Positions 1 to 13,178 of a DNA stretch of 64,000 nt are shown piece after piece. The position numbers and the translations under genes were made by a program. Source of the DNA: Cacajao melanocephalus. Lineage: Eukaryota > Chordata > Mammalia > Primates > Pitheciidae. Location of the stretch: contig CAUYLG010027035.1 in the NCBI GenBank assembly GCA_963573385.1, positions 51,826 to 115,825 of the forward strand, in the 5' to 3' direction. The notes beneath the pieces were generated by a model that saw only the letters and a program-made list of their open reading frames with translations, did no database searches and had not been told where the DNA came from. Each line of letters begins with the position of its first letter. Position 1 is the stretch's first letter.

Positions 1-267
1 CCGACATTATGACAGTAAACTCCTTGGCAATAGTACGCAGGTTTAGGGAATCAAGGGCTATTTCTGTAAGTTCTTCAATGTTTTCCAGCTGTTTTGGGAA
101 GTCATCCCACATGTGGCCCCAGCAGGTTACTTGGCCTGAATGAGAATGAAATAAAGGAAAGGGAAGACTTGATGGCATTTTGGAATTGAAGGTGTGGAGA
201 TTAGTTAGTAGTCCAAGCATTTGCCAATGAGGAGGCCAACGTCACTAATAAACTTATTTGAAATTTT

Positions 268-815
268 ATTTTATTTTTTAATAGTTTTCCTGGGAACAGG
301 TGGTGTTTGTTTACATGGATAAGTTCTCCATATAAGTGGTGATTTTCTGAGATTTTGGTGCATCCATTACCCAATGTGTAATATTTTATTCCTCATCCCC
401 CTTCCACCTTTCCCCTTGAGTCCCCAGAGTCGGGGGGGAAAGGTGGGAGGAAGGTGAGGAATAAAATATTACACATTGGGTAATGGGTGTTTCATTCTTA
501 TGCTTTTGCGTCCCCATAGCTTACCTCCCACTTATAAGTGAGAACATACAATGTTTGGTTTTCTATTCCTGAGTTACTTCACTTAGAATAATGATCTCCA
601 ATTCCATCCAGGTTGCTGTGAATGCCATCATTTTTTTATGGCTGAGTAGTATTCCGTTATAGATACATACACACACACACACACACACACACGTATATAT
701 CACATTTTCTTTATCCACTCGATTGATGGGCATTTGTGCTGGTTCCATATTTTTGCAATTGCGAACTGTGCTGCTATAAGCATGGGTGTGCAAGTGTCTT
801 TTTCCTATAATGACT
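268..815 (-). mobile_element. 5'-truncated L1, 3' end, with internal inverted duplication
   Basis: The reverse strand matches the familiar L1 3' end: sequence around the initially transcribed 'only the 3' half' region, then the 3' UTR with its pyrimidine/purine tract, then the GATAAG/TTACATGG end. A (CA) run at 669-692 sits inside it. The 3' UTR is interrupted by a fold-back described separately. Coding capacity is lost. Confidence 0.8.
364..486. repeat. Inverted repeat (about 52-bp arms, 19-bp loop) inside the L1 3' UTR
   Basis: 364-415 and 435-486 are reverse complements with about 4 mismatches in 52. The left arm matches the expected L1 3' UTR order, while the right arm is an inserted inverted copy, after which L1 sequence resumes. 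The arms include the shared word AATATTTTATTCCTCA. Confidence 0.9.
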
Positions 816-959
816 TATTTGATTTGAAATTTTAAAGAACCCACTATGTGCTAGGTACTACGCTGGGAAGGTGGTGTGGGGGGGGGGTCATAACAATTAA
901 CTAGATACAGTCCTTACTCTCAGGGATTATAGCAGATGTAAGTAACAACACCTGCACTC

Positions 960-1325
960 TCCGACAGAGTAACCACCAGCTACATGTGGCTGTGAGGCAC
1001 TTCCAATGTGGCTGGTGCTGAATAAGATATGCTGTAAAGTGTAAAATACAACCTGGATTTGGTTGACTTGGTACAAAAATAAAGAAGAATGTAAAATGCT
1101 CAATAACTTTTTGTATTGAGAATTCAATATAATGATAGTCACACCAATTATCATCACATGCTCATTGAAATGCCAGCGTTTTGGATATATTGGGCTAAAT
1201 GAAATACATTATCAAAATTAATATCACTTGTTCCTTTTTAAATCTGTGGCTACTTGAAAATTTATGTGTGGCTCACAGTATATTTCTAGCGAACAGTAAT
1301 GTACTAGAACTTCTGCAACACAGTG
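960..1325 (+). mobile_element. hAT-like nonautonomous DNA transposon fossil
   Basis: It begins near ACCAGCTACATGTGGCT and ends with ATGTGTGGCTCACAGTATATTTCTA. The internal phrase GCTGTAAAGTGTAAAATACA recurs in another copy near 55,080. The ends are inverted versions of each other, as in a MITE. Family name not recalled with certainty. Confidence 0.5.
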
Positions 1326-1329
1326 TGGC

Positions 1330-1595
1330 AGTTAACCGTACAGTGAAAAGCCCACACTCTGAATCCAGACTGCCTCAGAGACAAGCTTTAAGTCTTGGTT
1401 GTTCCACTTGTGGCTGTGTGATCTCAGGCAAGTTACTTAAACCCTCTGTGCTTCATGGTTCTTATCTGAAGAACAGAATAATAATATACCTGCCTTATAA
1501 TAAGAGCTGTTATAAATCTTAAATGAGTGCATGCATGTAAAATTGTTAGAACAGAGCCTGCCTCATGTACACGGCCGTTATTAAGATTGCAATCA
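1330..1595 (+). repeat. MIR SINE
   Basis: Contains the ordered MIR landmarks: a tRNA-derived head (AATCCAGACTGCCT), then GTGTGATCTCAGGCAAGTTACTTAAACC, then GTTATAAATCTTAAATGAG and GAACAGAGCCTG. Confidence 0.8.
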
Positions 1596-1639
1596 GTCCT
1601 AAGACGTGGCAAGTGACAGGCCATCTAATCCAACCAGTG

Positions 1640-1935
1640 AGTCAGAGATGGCTTCCTGGAGGTGACATATAGAGGGACATTTGAAGCAAGAACAGGTGCC
1701 AGCTGCACGAAGGCTACTGGGCAAGAGAAGAGGGAAGCAGAGGGGACAGCATTTGTGGAAAGCCTCAGATACAAGCTTTGGTGTGTTGTAAGCCACAAAT
1801 TGCTCAGTGGAACTTGGAATTTAAGGAGGTAAGTGTGAGATTGGCAAAGGTCTTACCATGAAAGGCTTGAAAGCCATGTTAGGGAGTTAAGCTTAAGCCT
1901 GAGAGCTTTGAATATTGAAGTTGTGGGAAGGAAGA
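1640..1935 (-). repeat. L2-derived sequence, antisense
   Basis: Words such as AAAGGCTTGAAAGCCATG and the surrounding order resemble the antisense strand of L2. Highly diverged; the boundaries are loose. Confidence 0.45.
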
Positions 1936-2008
1936 GAGTTTCATGGAACACCCAGGAAAAGGACAGGAAATTCCTGACACTGAGATAATATTCAGCCAAC
2001 TATTGACA

Positions 2009-2355
2009 TACAGTCATGAGTCCCTTAAGGACAGGGCTATGTTCTGAAAAATGCATCGTTACGCTATTTTGTTGTGTAAACATTGTAGAGTGCACTTACC
2101 CAAACCTTGGTGGAATAGCCAACTCCATTCTTAGCCTGGATGGGATGGCCAATTGCTGCTAGGCTACAAACCTGTACAGAATGTTGCTACACTGAATACT
2201 GTGGGCAACTGTAATACATTGGTCAGTATTTGTGCATCTAAACATAGGAGAGGTAATGTGTTACAACTTTACAACAGTATGACATCATTAGGCAATAGGA
2301 ATTTTTCAGATCCATTGTGATCTTATGGGACAACTGTCATATATGTGGTTCACTA
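2009..2355 (-). mobile_element. MER2 (Tigger-type) DNA transposon
   Basis: CAGTCATGAGTCCCTTAAGG begins after TA, followed by AACATTGTAGAGTGCACTTAC, GCTACAAACCTGTACAGAATG and GATCTTATGGGACAACTGTC, which is the reverse-oriented MER2 order. A second copy in opposite orientation lies at 46,399-46,742. Confidence 0.8.
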
Positions 2356-2382
2356 TTCACCAAAAATGTTATGTACGTGACT

Positions 2383-2480
2383 GTGTCTCTATCCCTATCT
2401 ATCTCTATCTCTTTCTAGCTCTATCTGTGTCTCTGTTTTTATTTCTATGTCCATCCCTATCTCTATCTTTATCTCTCACT
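2383..2480 (+). repeat. Degenerate (CTATCT)n simple repeat
   Basis: Runs of CTATCTCTATCT with interruptions. It gives an artificial serine/leucine-rich open frame that is not a gene. Confidence 0.8.
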
Positions 2481-2579
2481 AACTTTTCAGGCTTTCCTTT
2501 ATTATAGGATTCTGCCTCTCAACCTTGAAACATGCTCAGGTCTCCCACTCTAAAACAAACTTCCTTTGATGCCATTCCC

Positions 2580-3412
2580 TCCACCAGCCTAGAAAGATCA
2601 GTGTTCAATTCAGCTTAATAAATGTTCACTGAGAATCTACTATGTGCCAGGACCTAGGCTCTACATGAATGATAAAACAATGAATAAGAATGACTAGGTC
2701 CCTGCCCTTTTTGAGCCTATAGGCTGGGGGGAATAATCAATAAAACAGTAAACAAATACACTAATAAGTACATACCATTGTCAATAATTGCTGGCAAAGA
2801 AATAAACCAGAAAACATGAGAAAGAATCAAAGAAGACTTGCTTGTGTAGAGTAGTGTGTTGGGTACCTATGACCTTCACAATGCTGTGTGACAAAGCATT
2901 CCAAAATTTAATAGCTTCAAAAACAACCATTTATTCTCACATATCTGCAAATCTGTTGTTGAGGATGTGTTCAGCCTGGCAGTTCTGCTTTAAGCTGTGG
3001 GTTGGGCTCATTTGGTTTGGGGTGGCTTCACTCAACTACGATTCCTTCTGGGGAGTAGGCTGAAGGTTTAGTGGCTACCCAGCAGAAGTTCTTCTCATGG
3101 GAAGAGCATCAGTACAAAAGGAAAGTGAAAACATCTGATGCCTCCTAAGACTTAAAGTCAGAACCTGCACACTGTCACTTCCACCTAGATTCCGTTAGCA
3201 AAGCATGTCACATGGCCAATCCCCAATCCAGAGACAGGAAAGTAAGCTCTACCCATAGCAAGGGTGTGGAGGTAGGGAGGGGGTAAAGAACTGAGGCCTA
3301 AAATTTAACCTACCATGAATGGTTATGGAGGACCTCTTTGAGGAAGTAACATTTAGGCTGAGAACAAAGGTTGATAAGGAATCAGATGTAACCATTTCTA
3401 ATAAAGATTTTT
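2580..3412 (-). repeat. L2 (antisense) interrupted by an unclassified ancient repeat
   Basis: 2,600-2,835 carries the L2 3' end in reverse (AATAAATGTTCACTGAG, CTATGTGCCAGGACCTAGGC, a GTCCCTGCCC stretch), and 3,310-3,380 continues it (GAGGAAGTAACATTTAGGCTGAG). The intervening 2,860-3,305 looks like a separate old element starting near CTGTGTGACAAAGCATTCC; its family is not recognised. Confidence 0.5.
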
Positions 3413-3428
3413 AAAATTAAGTAATATT

Positions 3429-3809
<381 letters not shown>

Positions 3810-3914
3810 TTAAGCATATCGCTAAATGAGTTTTGAGAAATGCTTATACCTGCTTGGCCTACGTAAATGAGAGTAGGGGTCAAGGTTCACTGTTTTTTAA
3901 AATAAAGGTATTCA

Positions 3915-4110
3915 GTTGTTCCTGGACCATTTGTTAAAAAGACTTACCCACCAAATTGCTATGATGCCTTTTTAAAAAAATTACTGACCATATAGATGTG
4001 GTTGTATTTCTGGACTCATATTCCATTCATCTATTTGTCTATTCTATGCCATGCTATATGCTTTTGTTTATTTATTTTTTCCTCTTTTTCTGTCTCTAAT
4101 TGGATGAATT
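3915..4110 (-). repeat. Old L1 ORF2 fragment, antisense
   Basis: TTTCTGGACTCATATTCCATTCATCTATTTGTCTATTCTATGCCATGCTAT, read as short pieces, is the antisense of a well-known L1 ORF2 region. Decayed. Confidence 0.55.
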
Positions 4111-5695
4111 AAGTTTTTTTTGACCTTCTACTTTTAACTTAACCATAATCTATTTCAATTCCTTTAGTGGTCACTCAAAATTTTAGCATGTACACTTAAT
4201 GTTACATTTTCAAAAATTATATCTACATAAACTTGTATTTTAGGTCTCCCCTTAAATAAAATGAGGACCTTAGCACAATTTAACCCGTTAAAATTCTCCC
4301 CTCCTATCTTCCATGTTATTTTTTTCTGGTATTGTTTTTAAAACCAAATAATTATAGTGTTTATAATCAATGCATATTTAGATTTTCCAAATAATTACAC
4401 AATTTACAATTGATGTATATTTATATTTTCCGACCAATATTTGCTGATTTCTGTTCTCACTAATGCTTCTTGCATGACACAACTGTCTTTATTTTCCTAA
4501 ACCCACTCTTTAATACTTCTTACAGAAACAGTCTGTGAAGAGTCACAGGTCTTGGTCTCTGCATTTGTGAAAACAGCTTTCAACCCAGAATTCTATACCC
4601 AAATGAACTATCACCAAGGGTGATTCCATTTCAAAACATGGGTTCAAGGTCCAGGTCCTAAAGGATTTACTTGTCTAGATACTCACATGGGCCACAAGAT
4701 TTTGATTTCTGCTTACTCCTATGGCTAAAATCCCCCATGGCCACTTTGTTGCTTTCAGATTTGGCTATACATTTTTAAACTTGAGACGTATTCTGCACTT
4801 TTTTAGTTCTCCATTGTGAGCAGGCATTTTTAGAATTAGAAACAACACTATCCAGGCCGAGAATACAAGTGCATAATGCTATCAAAGGTTTAGAGAGAAG
4901 GCCATGTGATTGTAGTATAGTGAGGGAGAGGGAGAGCTTGTAGATGGGGATGCAGGCCAGGATCACACAGGGTCAGGATGAGAAGTTTGGAGTTTCTTCT
5001 CATTGTAATGGAAACCCATAGAAATATTTTAAGCAGAGAAATGGCATGATCAATTTCCAGATTTATAAAGCACAGTAATTTGGCATTTACTGCTCGCTTT
5101 CTCATTCTCTTTAATTATCCAGCTTCTGAGAATCCCTAATTTTACTTTCATATACATATGTGTGTTTCCACAGCCTCTAAGCATTTACATTTCAAGAAGG
5201 CTTTCCACAATATAAATAACAGTTTCTACTATTAGTCTTCAGACAGTAAGAAATAAAGTCAAAGCACTGGCTTCACCCTGGGTTATAAATTGCATGACTC
5301 ATAGGAAACAGAAATGTAATTTGCATTTGATTCGGCCAAGTTTTTGTTAAATTAAAATATATCAAGTAATTACTCAAGAAATGCACTACAAGAACAAAAA
5401 GAGAGATGGAGCAGAGATACATAGATTAAAAGAGTATTAAAAGAAACATCAACCAGTCACAATGCAGAGACCTTATTTGCATCATGATTTTAAAAAACTG
5501 TAAAGAAATAACATTTCTTTCTTTATTATTTCTTTATCAGATAAATAAATTAGATAATTAAAAAATGTAATGCTTATTGGATGTTTTTTGATAATAAGAA
5601 ATTGTTAATTACTTTAGATGTGATAATATTACTGTGATGATTATTTAAGAGCCCTTCTCTTTTAGACATATATAGTGAAATATTTTCAGATAAAA
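4110..5695. other. AT-rich intergenic stretch, mostly unassigned
   Basis: No gene is seen. Around 4,890-5,075 there is an L2-antisense-like segment (AATGGAAACCCATAGAAATATTTTAAGCAGAGAAATGGCATGATC, in parts). The rest is AT-rich with no repeat I can name. Confidence 0.4.
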
Positions 5696-5699
5696 CCAT

Positions 5700-5905
5700 A
5701 TGACATCTGGGATTTTATTTAAAATAATATAGAGTGGGATATGTGGGTGGAGGTAGAAATGTACCAAGATGACGATGAGTAGATAATTTTTGAAGCCTAG
5801 AAGATGGATATATGGAAATTTATGATACTAGTAGTTTTTCTACTATTTTACAGGTTTAAAATTTTCAATGATATATATTTTTAAATATTAAAAGCAATTT
5901 TAAAG
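5700..5905 (+). repeat. L1M 3'-end fragment
   Basis: Order of ATCTGGGATTTTATTTAAAATAAT, GATGACGATGAGTAGATAATTTTTGAAGC and AAAATTTTCAATGATA matches the 3' UTR of old L1M elements. Confidence 0.6.
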
Positions 5906-6757
5906 CATTCAGTAAGAAAATATGAAGTTAATTCATCTGAACTTACAGATAAAAATGTCTGTAACATTTCCCCTTTCCAATGATTCTCTTCTTGATTTCG
6001 TGTATTAATCATCCACTCCCAAGAATCCATCCATTTATTCCATCCATCTGTCCATGCTTTTACCTATTGATCTGTCTGTATGTCTATCCATTCTTACATT
6101 ACCAATAACAATTATTCAAATGTCTGGTTCAGAGTTGCTGTCTTGATTTGAGTTCTCCCAGAAGCAGACCCTGAGATGAGGATTGAAGTGTCACCAATTT
6201 ATATGGAGGTGTAAGAAAAGTTTGGAAGGGAGTAAGGAGGATAGAAAGCAGTCTTATAAGTTGCCTTATCAAGCAAGTCAGCACTGAGGACAACTGCAGC
6301 TTAATAGCAAGGAAAATCCTATGAAATGGTGTTAAACACACATCTCAGAATTACTCCACCTGATGGGATGTTTTGATATCAGTTGGGTTGGTAATTGGTT
6401 GAGGGCTATTCCCAGAAAAGGTTAAGTCTCTAGCTATCTATGAGTCTGTGGATCAGATATTTAGAGAGGGCACATTAGGGATGAGAACCTCTTTGTTTCT
6501 TCTGGTGACTCCTTTCTCCTTTTCTTCTTTTGGTTTATTTTTGTTATTCCCTCCTTCCCCTCCTTTTCTTCTTCTCTTTCTTGCTGTCTTCCTCCCTTTT
6601 CCATTCATTTCTTTATTTTTCTGTTTACTTTTCAGCAAGAAAATAAAGAGTAAACTAGGCAATGTTAGATTCTTTAAACTAAGAGTAATTGAAGATAGAT
6701 AAATTAGAATTTTACAATAAAGATAGTACTGTTAAAGTTGTCAGTATAAAAATAAAG
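5906..6757. other. Intergenic stretch; possible old LTR piece and CT-rich tract
   Basis: 6,130-6,350 contains an LTR-like phrase (CCCAGAAGCAGACCCTGAGATGAGGA) that recurs loosely near 42,970-43,210. 6,500-6,640 is CT-rich low-complexity DNA. No gene seen. Confidence 0.35.
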
Positions 6758-6759
6758 TT

Positions 6760-7054
<295 letters not shown>

Positions 7055-7061
7055 TCACTTG

Positions 7062-7338
7062 GCCAGACCTGGCAGCTCATGCCTGTAATCCTAGCACTTT
7101 GGGAGGTTGAGGCAGGAGGATTGCTTGGGTTCAGGAGTTCCAGACAAGCCTGGTCAATATGGCAAAACCCTATCTCTACTGAAACTATAAAATTTATCTG
7201 GGCATGGTGGTGTGCGCCTGTAGTCCCAGCTACTCAGGAGGCTGCAGGAGAATCGCTTGAACCTGAGGAGGTTGTAGTGAGCCGAGATCACAGCACTGCA
7301 CTCCAGCCTGGCTGACAGAGCAAGACCTTGTCTCAAAA
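7062..7338 (+). mobile_element. Alu, with target-site duplication AGTCACTTG
   Basis: Lies directly after the previous Alu. AGTCACTTG occurs at 7053-7061 and 7339-7347. The right arm lacks part of the usual sequence (CAGGAGGCTGCAGGAG, AACCTGAGGAGGTTG). Confidence 0.93.
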
Positions 7339-7347
7339 AGTCACTTG

Positions 7348-7848
7348 TGTTCAAAAAATCTGACAAGTGGAGCCTTAAAAGGCCATGAAGGGAGGTTCTC
7401 ATGCATAAACAATTACAAAACACTTGGTAAAAAAGCCACAATCTTGCACAAAGGCCATTGCAACCTTGCAAAAACCTTACCAAAAAAAAAAAAAAACCTT
7501 TTGTGAGGACATGAGGACATCTACCCACCAACTGCCTGTCCAGTCCTGAATTGGCACCACCCTTGTTATTAATCCTTTTAGCCAAGAGTAATTATCTCAA
7601 AAGAATTATGTAATCCTCTTGATTTTTCCTTTAAAAACATCTATCTTCCTTTTCCTCCCTGAATATATACATTATTAGGTTGATGCAAAAGTAATCTCAG
7701 CTTTTGCCATTACTTTGAATTAGTTTTGCACACCAACTTCATAGTTTACTATGACATACCTATTTCCATTGCAATACCCTATTTCCAAATAAATATAATT
7801 TTATTGTAGGGAGGCTAATCATCTATTAGTGATTTAGGTTGACATACA
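7348..7848 (+). mobile_element. LTR-like element, family unresolved
   Basis: GAGGACATCTACCCACCAACTGCCTGTCCAGTCC, read in parts, recurs with variants at about 17,810-17,880, so it is a dispersed repeat. The 3' part has AATAAA (7,788-7,793), and the block is followed directly by a primer-binding-site-like word, suggesting an LTR followed by an ERV interior. A MADE1 copy is inserted. Confidence 0.4.
7675..7739 (+). mobile_element. MADE1 (mariner-derived MITE)
   Basis: TTAGGTTGATGCAAAAGTAA at the left and GTTTTGCACACCAACTT at the right are the terminal inverted repeats of MADE1, about 65 bp instead of 80. MADE1 copies are the source of the mir-548 microRNA family; this one is shortened, so a functional hairpin is doubtful. 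Confidence 0.8.
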
Positions 7849-8720
7849 TGGTGTTGGAAGCGGGATCTGAAGAAATGTCATTATCAGGAGGAACTGGCAA
7901 TTTGTGGAGTCAGTGCTCAGCAGTCGCTTGAGCCCTTTGAGTTCCACTTCCATGGTTTGCCTTTCGTGGCTGGCCTCTTCTGCCCTGGTGAGTCTTCTTT
8001 CATGCCAAGCCTCCCTCTTTTGGTAGAGATTGTTTGGCTTCATTTTGGATTTGCTTTGGTTACAAGGCTGCCTTAATAAAGGACCTTACAACACTGCTGG
8101 GATTATAAAAGATGTTTTGTCTTTTCTGACATGTCTTTTCTCGCATAAAGATAAGTGTCCTTCTGGTTGGAGTACTCTGGTTTCTATAGAATTTACATCT
8201 GTCTGCGAGGCATGTCCTCTCTGGCAAATTTACTTTTGGTTCTTTTTATGTTCCTATTTAACATTTTGTTTGACCTGCATGCCTGGGTTAAAAATTTTTT
8301 TGAGTACTCTGGTTTTGTTTTCATTTTGGTTTGGTTATGTATGTCTATAAATGATTTGGCTCTTTTCCCTTGCTTGCTTCTACAGATCTTCCAAAGGCAA
8401 AAGCAAGCATTCTAAATGGCGGGTGCAGGATGGCTAGTGAAAAGCTAGTAGGGTAGTTGTCACCATTTAAAACACTGGGCCAAACTCCCGACATTCTCTA
8501 GCAGGATTCATAGGATTTTCTTTGCTCTTGGGGGATTAATTAGAAATGGAATGGGATTCTCCAAAATTAAAGCATGCTAGGTTTTATGGTACTCCAGTTG
8601 GCTGTATTATGGCCCATTCTGTTATTCTCATGCCCGTTTAAAAACTAACAGACTACATAAAGAAAAGTTTAGAGCTCAAATGGTAATTATTTGAACTCTC
8701 TAAAAAACACTTACCATAGA
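7849..8720 (+). mobile_element. Ancient endogenous retrovirus 5' interior remnant
   Basis: TGGTGTTGGAAGCGGGATC at 7849-7867 resembles a leucine-tRNA-type primer-binding site immediately after an LTR-like end. The following DNA has leader-like sequence with no long frame. The remnant is cut off at about 8,722 by an L1. No coding capacity is left. Confidence 0.35.
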
Positions 8721-10424
8721 AGATGGCCAATAGAAGCCTCCAGTGATCATTCCCCTTCCCTGACAGAAACAACAAATTGAACAACTATCCATACAAAAAG
8801 CACTTTCCTAAGAACCAAAAATCAGATTATCACAGTATCTGGTTTATTAAGGAAAGAGACACCGAAGAGGGGAGGAAAGACAGTCTAGAATTGCCAACAC
8901 CACCCTTCCCTCAATCCCTGGCAGTGACTGTGTGGCACAGAGACAATCTGTGTACTTGAGAGAGGGAGTGTGCGGTGATTATTGGATGCTGCACTGGAAC
9001 TCAGGGATGCCCCATGACAACAGAAAGCAACGCAGGGCAGAACTCAGCTGGCACCCATGGAGGGAGCATTTAGATCAGCCCTAGACAGAAGCAAATTGCC
9101 CATCCTCGTAATGGGAACCTGACTTCTGGTAAGCATCACCACTACTGACTTAAGTGCTCTTGGGTTCTAAATAAACTTTAAAGGCAGTCTAGGCCACAAA
9201 AACTGCCATTCCTGGGCAAGTCCTGGTGCTCTGCTAGACTCAGAGATAGTGGGCTTTGGGGACAGTTTACCTAGTGAGACACTAGCCAGAGTGGCCAAGT
9301 GAGTGCTTGAACCACTCATTCCCCAACCCTAGGAGGTGCAGCTCACAGCTTTAGGAAAGACTCCTTCCTTCTGCTTGAGGACAGGGGAGAGAAGAGTAAA
9401 GATGACTATGTCTTGCAACTTGGATAGCAGCTCAACTATAGTAGATTAGGGCACCAGGTGGAGTTCTGAGGTCCAGGCTGGCCCTAACTCCTGGAAGGCA
9501 TTTCTAAACACATCCTCGGCCAGAAGAGAAGCTGTTGCCTCGAAGGGAAGGATCCAGTCCTGGAAGAATTTACTACCTGCTGTTTAAAGAGCACTTGGGC
9601 TCTGAATAATCAGCAAAGGTAGCCAGGCATTATTTGCCACAGGCCTTGGGTGATACTCAGAGCTGTGCTGGCTTCAGATGTGATCCAGCAAATTCCTAGC
9701 TGTGGTGGGTATGGGGAGAGACCCCCTCCTGCTTGAGGAAAGGAGAAAGAATAGTAAAGGTGACTGTCTTGCAGTGTGGGTACCAGCTCGGCTAGCTGGG
9801 TAGAGCACAAAGTAGGCTTCTGGGGTCTCTCATTGCAGGCCTTGGTGCCTGGATGGCATTTTGGACTTGCTGTGGGCCAAAGGGGAGGTAAATACCCTGA
9901 AAAGAGAGACTCAGGACTGGAGGCATTCACCGCAACCTGACTGAAGAGTCGTTGGGCTTTGAGCGAACATCAGCCGTAGCCAGAAAGTACCTGCTGCAGG
10001 CCTGGGGTGGTGCTGGAAATAGAGAGAGACTCCCACTGCTTAGGGAAAGGGGAGGGAAGAGTGGGAAGGGCTTTGTCTTGAGGTTTGGGTGACAGCTCAG
10101 CTATACTGGAATAGAGCACCAGGTAGATTCTTAAGATTCTCAACTCCAGGACCTGGCGCTTGAACAGAATCTCTGAACCCACCTAGGACTAGGGAAACTT
10201 GTCATCATGAAGATGACATAAGCCTGGCTGGATGTGCCACCTGCTGATGGTAGAGTCCTTGGGCTTTGAGTAAACATAGGCAGAAGCCAGGCAATGATCC
10301 CTGTGGGCCTTGGATGAGACCAAGTGCTGTGCTGGCTTTGGGTCTGACCCAGGGCAGTTCAAGTGGTAGTGGCCACAGGGGTACTTATGTCACCCCTCTC
10401 CCAGTTCCAAGCATCTCAGCATGC

Positions 10425-10430
10425 AGAGAG

Positions 10431-10477
<47 letters not shown>
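10425..10477 (+). repeat. (GA)n microsatellite in L1 5' UTR
   Basis: Nearly pure GA run from within the L1 leader. It creates a spurious arginine/glutamate frame. Confidence 0.95.
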
Positions 10478-11182
10478 CTGTGCTTAGGGGAAAGTAAAGG
10501 AAGAGAACAAGAGTCTCTGCCTGGTAATCTGGGAAATTCTCCCAGATCTTACCTAAGACCATCAAGGTGCTACCTCTATGAGTCTGCAAGAGCCACAGCG
10601 TTACTAGGCTTGGGTGCCCCCTAAAGCAAATACGGCTGCAGTGACCAAAGACTTAGATCACAAAACCGAAGTCCCTTCAAATACCAGGAAAGCTTTCTCA
10701 AGTTGAACAGGTACAAACAAGCCTAGACTGCAAAGACTACAGTAACTACCCAACTTCAATGCCCAGACACCAACAGACAACCACAAGCATCAAGACCATT
10801 CAGGAAAACATGACCTCACCAAAAGAACTAAATAAGACACAAGTGACTAATCCTAGAGAGACAGAGATATGCGACCCTTCAGACAGAGAATTCAAAAACG
10901 TTGTTTTGAGGAAGCTCAGTGAAATTCAAGATATATAGTGAAGGAATTTTGAATCCTATATGATAAATTAAACAAAGGGATTAAAATAATTAAAAAGAAT
11001 CAAGCAGAAATCCTGGAGCTGACAATGAAAAAATAAAAATAAACCAACAAACGAAAATGAAAATAAAAAAAATTAAAAAAAAGAAGAAAAGAAATCCCAG
11101 AGCTGAAAAAAGCACATGACAAACTGAAGAATGCATCAAAGTCTCTGAATACCAGAATTAATCAAGCAAAAGAAAGAATTAG

Positions 11183-11690
11183 CAATCCCATTACTGGGTA
11201 TATACTTAAAGGATTATAAATCATTCTACTATAAAGACACATGCATACGTGTGTTTATTGCAGCACTGTTCACAATAGCAAAGACTTGGAACCAACCCAA
11301 ATGCCCATCAATGAGAGACTGGATAAAGAAAACGCGGCACATATACACCATGGAGCACTACGCAGACATACAAAAGGATGTATGTCCTTTGCACGAACAT
11401 GGAGGAAGCTGGAAACTATCATTCTCAGCAAACTAACACAAGAACATAAAACCAAACACCACATGTTCTCACTTATAAGTGGGAGGTGAACAAGAGCACA
11501 CATGGAGACAGGGAGTGGAATATCGCACACCGGGGCCTATTGGGATGTGGGGAGCTGGGAGGGGATAGCATTAGGACACATATCTAATGTAGATGATGGG
11601 TTGATGGGTGCAGTAAATCACCATGGCATGTGTATACCTATGTAACAAATCTGCATGTTCTGCACATATATCCCAGAAATTAAAGTATAA

Positions 11691-11723
<33 letters not shown>
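11183..11723 (+). mobile_element. Young-type L1 (L1PA) 3' end nested in the old L1
   Basis: Ordered L1PA landmarks: GGTATATACTTAAAGGATTATAAATC, GCAGCACTGTTCACAATAGC, GACTGGATAAAGAAAACG, ACATGTTCTCACTTATAAGTGG and ATGTGTATACCTATGTAACAAA, ending in an (AAT)n tail. Target-site duplication GAAAGAATTAG at 11172-11182 and 11724-11734. 5'-truncated to about 540 bp. Confidence 0.95.
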
Positions 11724-11725
<2 letters not shown>

Positions 11726-12228
11726 AAGAATTAGTGAGCTTTAAGACAGGCTATTTGAAAATACACAGTAAGAAGATTTTTTTTAAGTACAAAAAAGAAA
11801 GAAGCATGCCTATATGATCTAGAAAATAGATTTAAAGAGCAAATAGAAGAGTTATTGGCCTTAAAGAGAAGGTAGAGATAGAGATTGGGGTAGGAAGTTT
11901 ATTCAAAAGAATAATATCAGGGAGCTTTCTAAACCTAGAGAAAGATATCAGTATTCTAGTACAAGAAGGTTGTAGAACACCAAGCAGATTTGATTTAACC
12001 AAAAGAACACGATCTTACAGCATTTAATAATCAAAAGCCCCAAGGTGAGGAATAAAGAAAGGATCCTAAAATCAGCAAGAGAAAAGAAACATACAAAGGA
12101 GCTCCAACATATTTTGGCAGCAGACTTCTCAGTGGAAACCTTACAGTCCAGGAGAGAGTGGCATGGCATGTTTAACGTGCTGAAGGAAAAAAACCTTTTA
12201 TCCTAGAATAGTATATCCAATAGAACTA

Positions 12229-12597
<369 letters not shown>

Positions 12598-12881
12598 CTA
12601 AGACATTTCATCAATACCTGATCTGTCTTAAAAGAAATGCTAAAGAAAGTTCTTCAGTCTGAAAGAAAAGGATGTTTATGAGCAATAAAAAGCCATGTGA
12701 AGGTACAAAACCCACTGTTAACAGTACTTCTAGAGAAACACAATATTATAACACTGTAATTGTGGTGTATAAACTACTCATATATTTTTGATAAGACAAC
12801 CTATCAAAAATAATAACCATAACAACTTTTTAAGACATAGACAGTAAAATAAGACATAAATAGCAACAATAAAAAGTTAAA

Positions 12882-13178
<297 letters not shown>

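Noticed and set aside
7154..7585. 143-codon minus-strand frame
   Set aside because: Alu antisense fused to repetitive flank; no coding signal.
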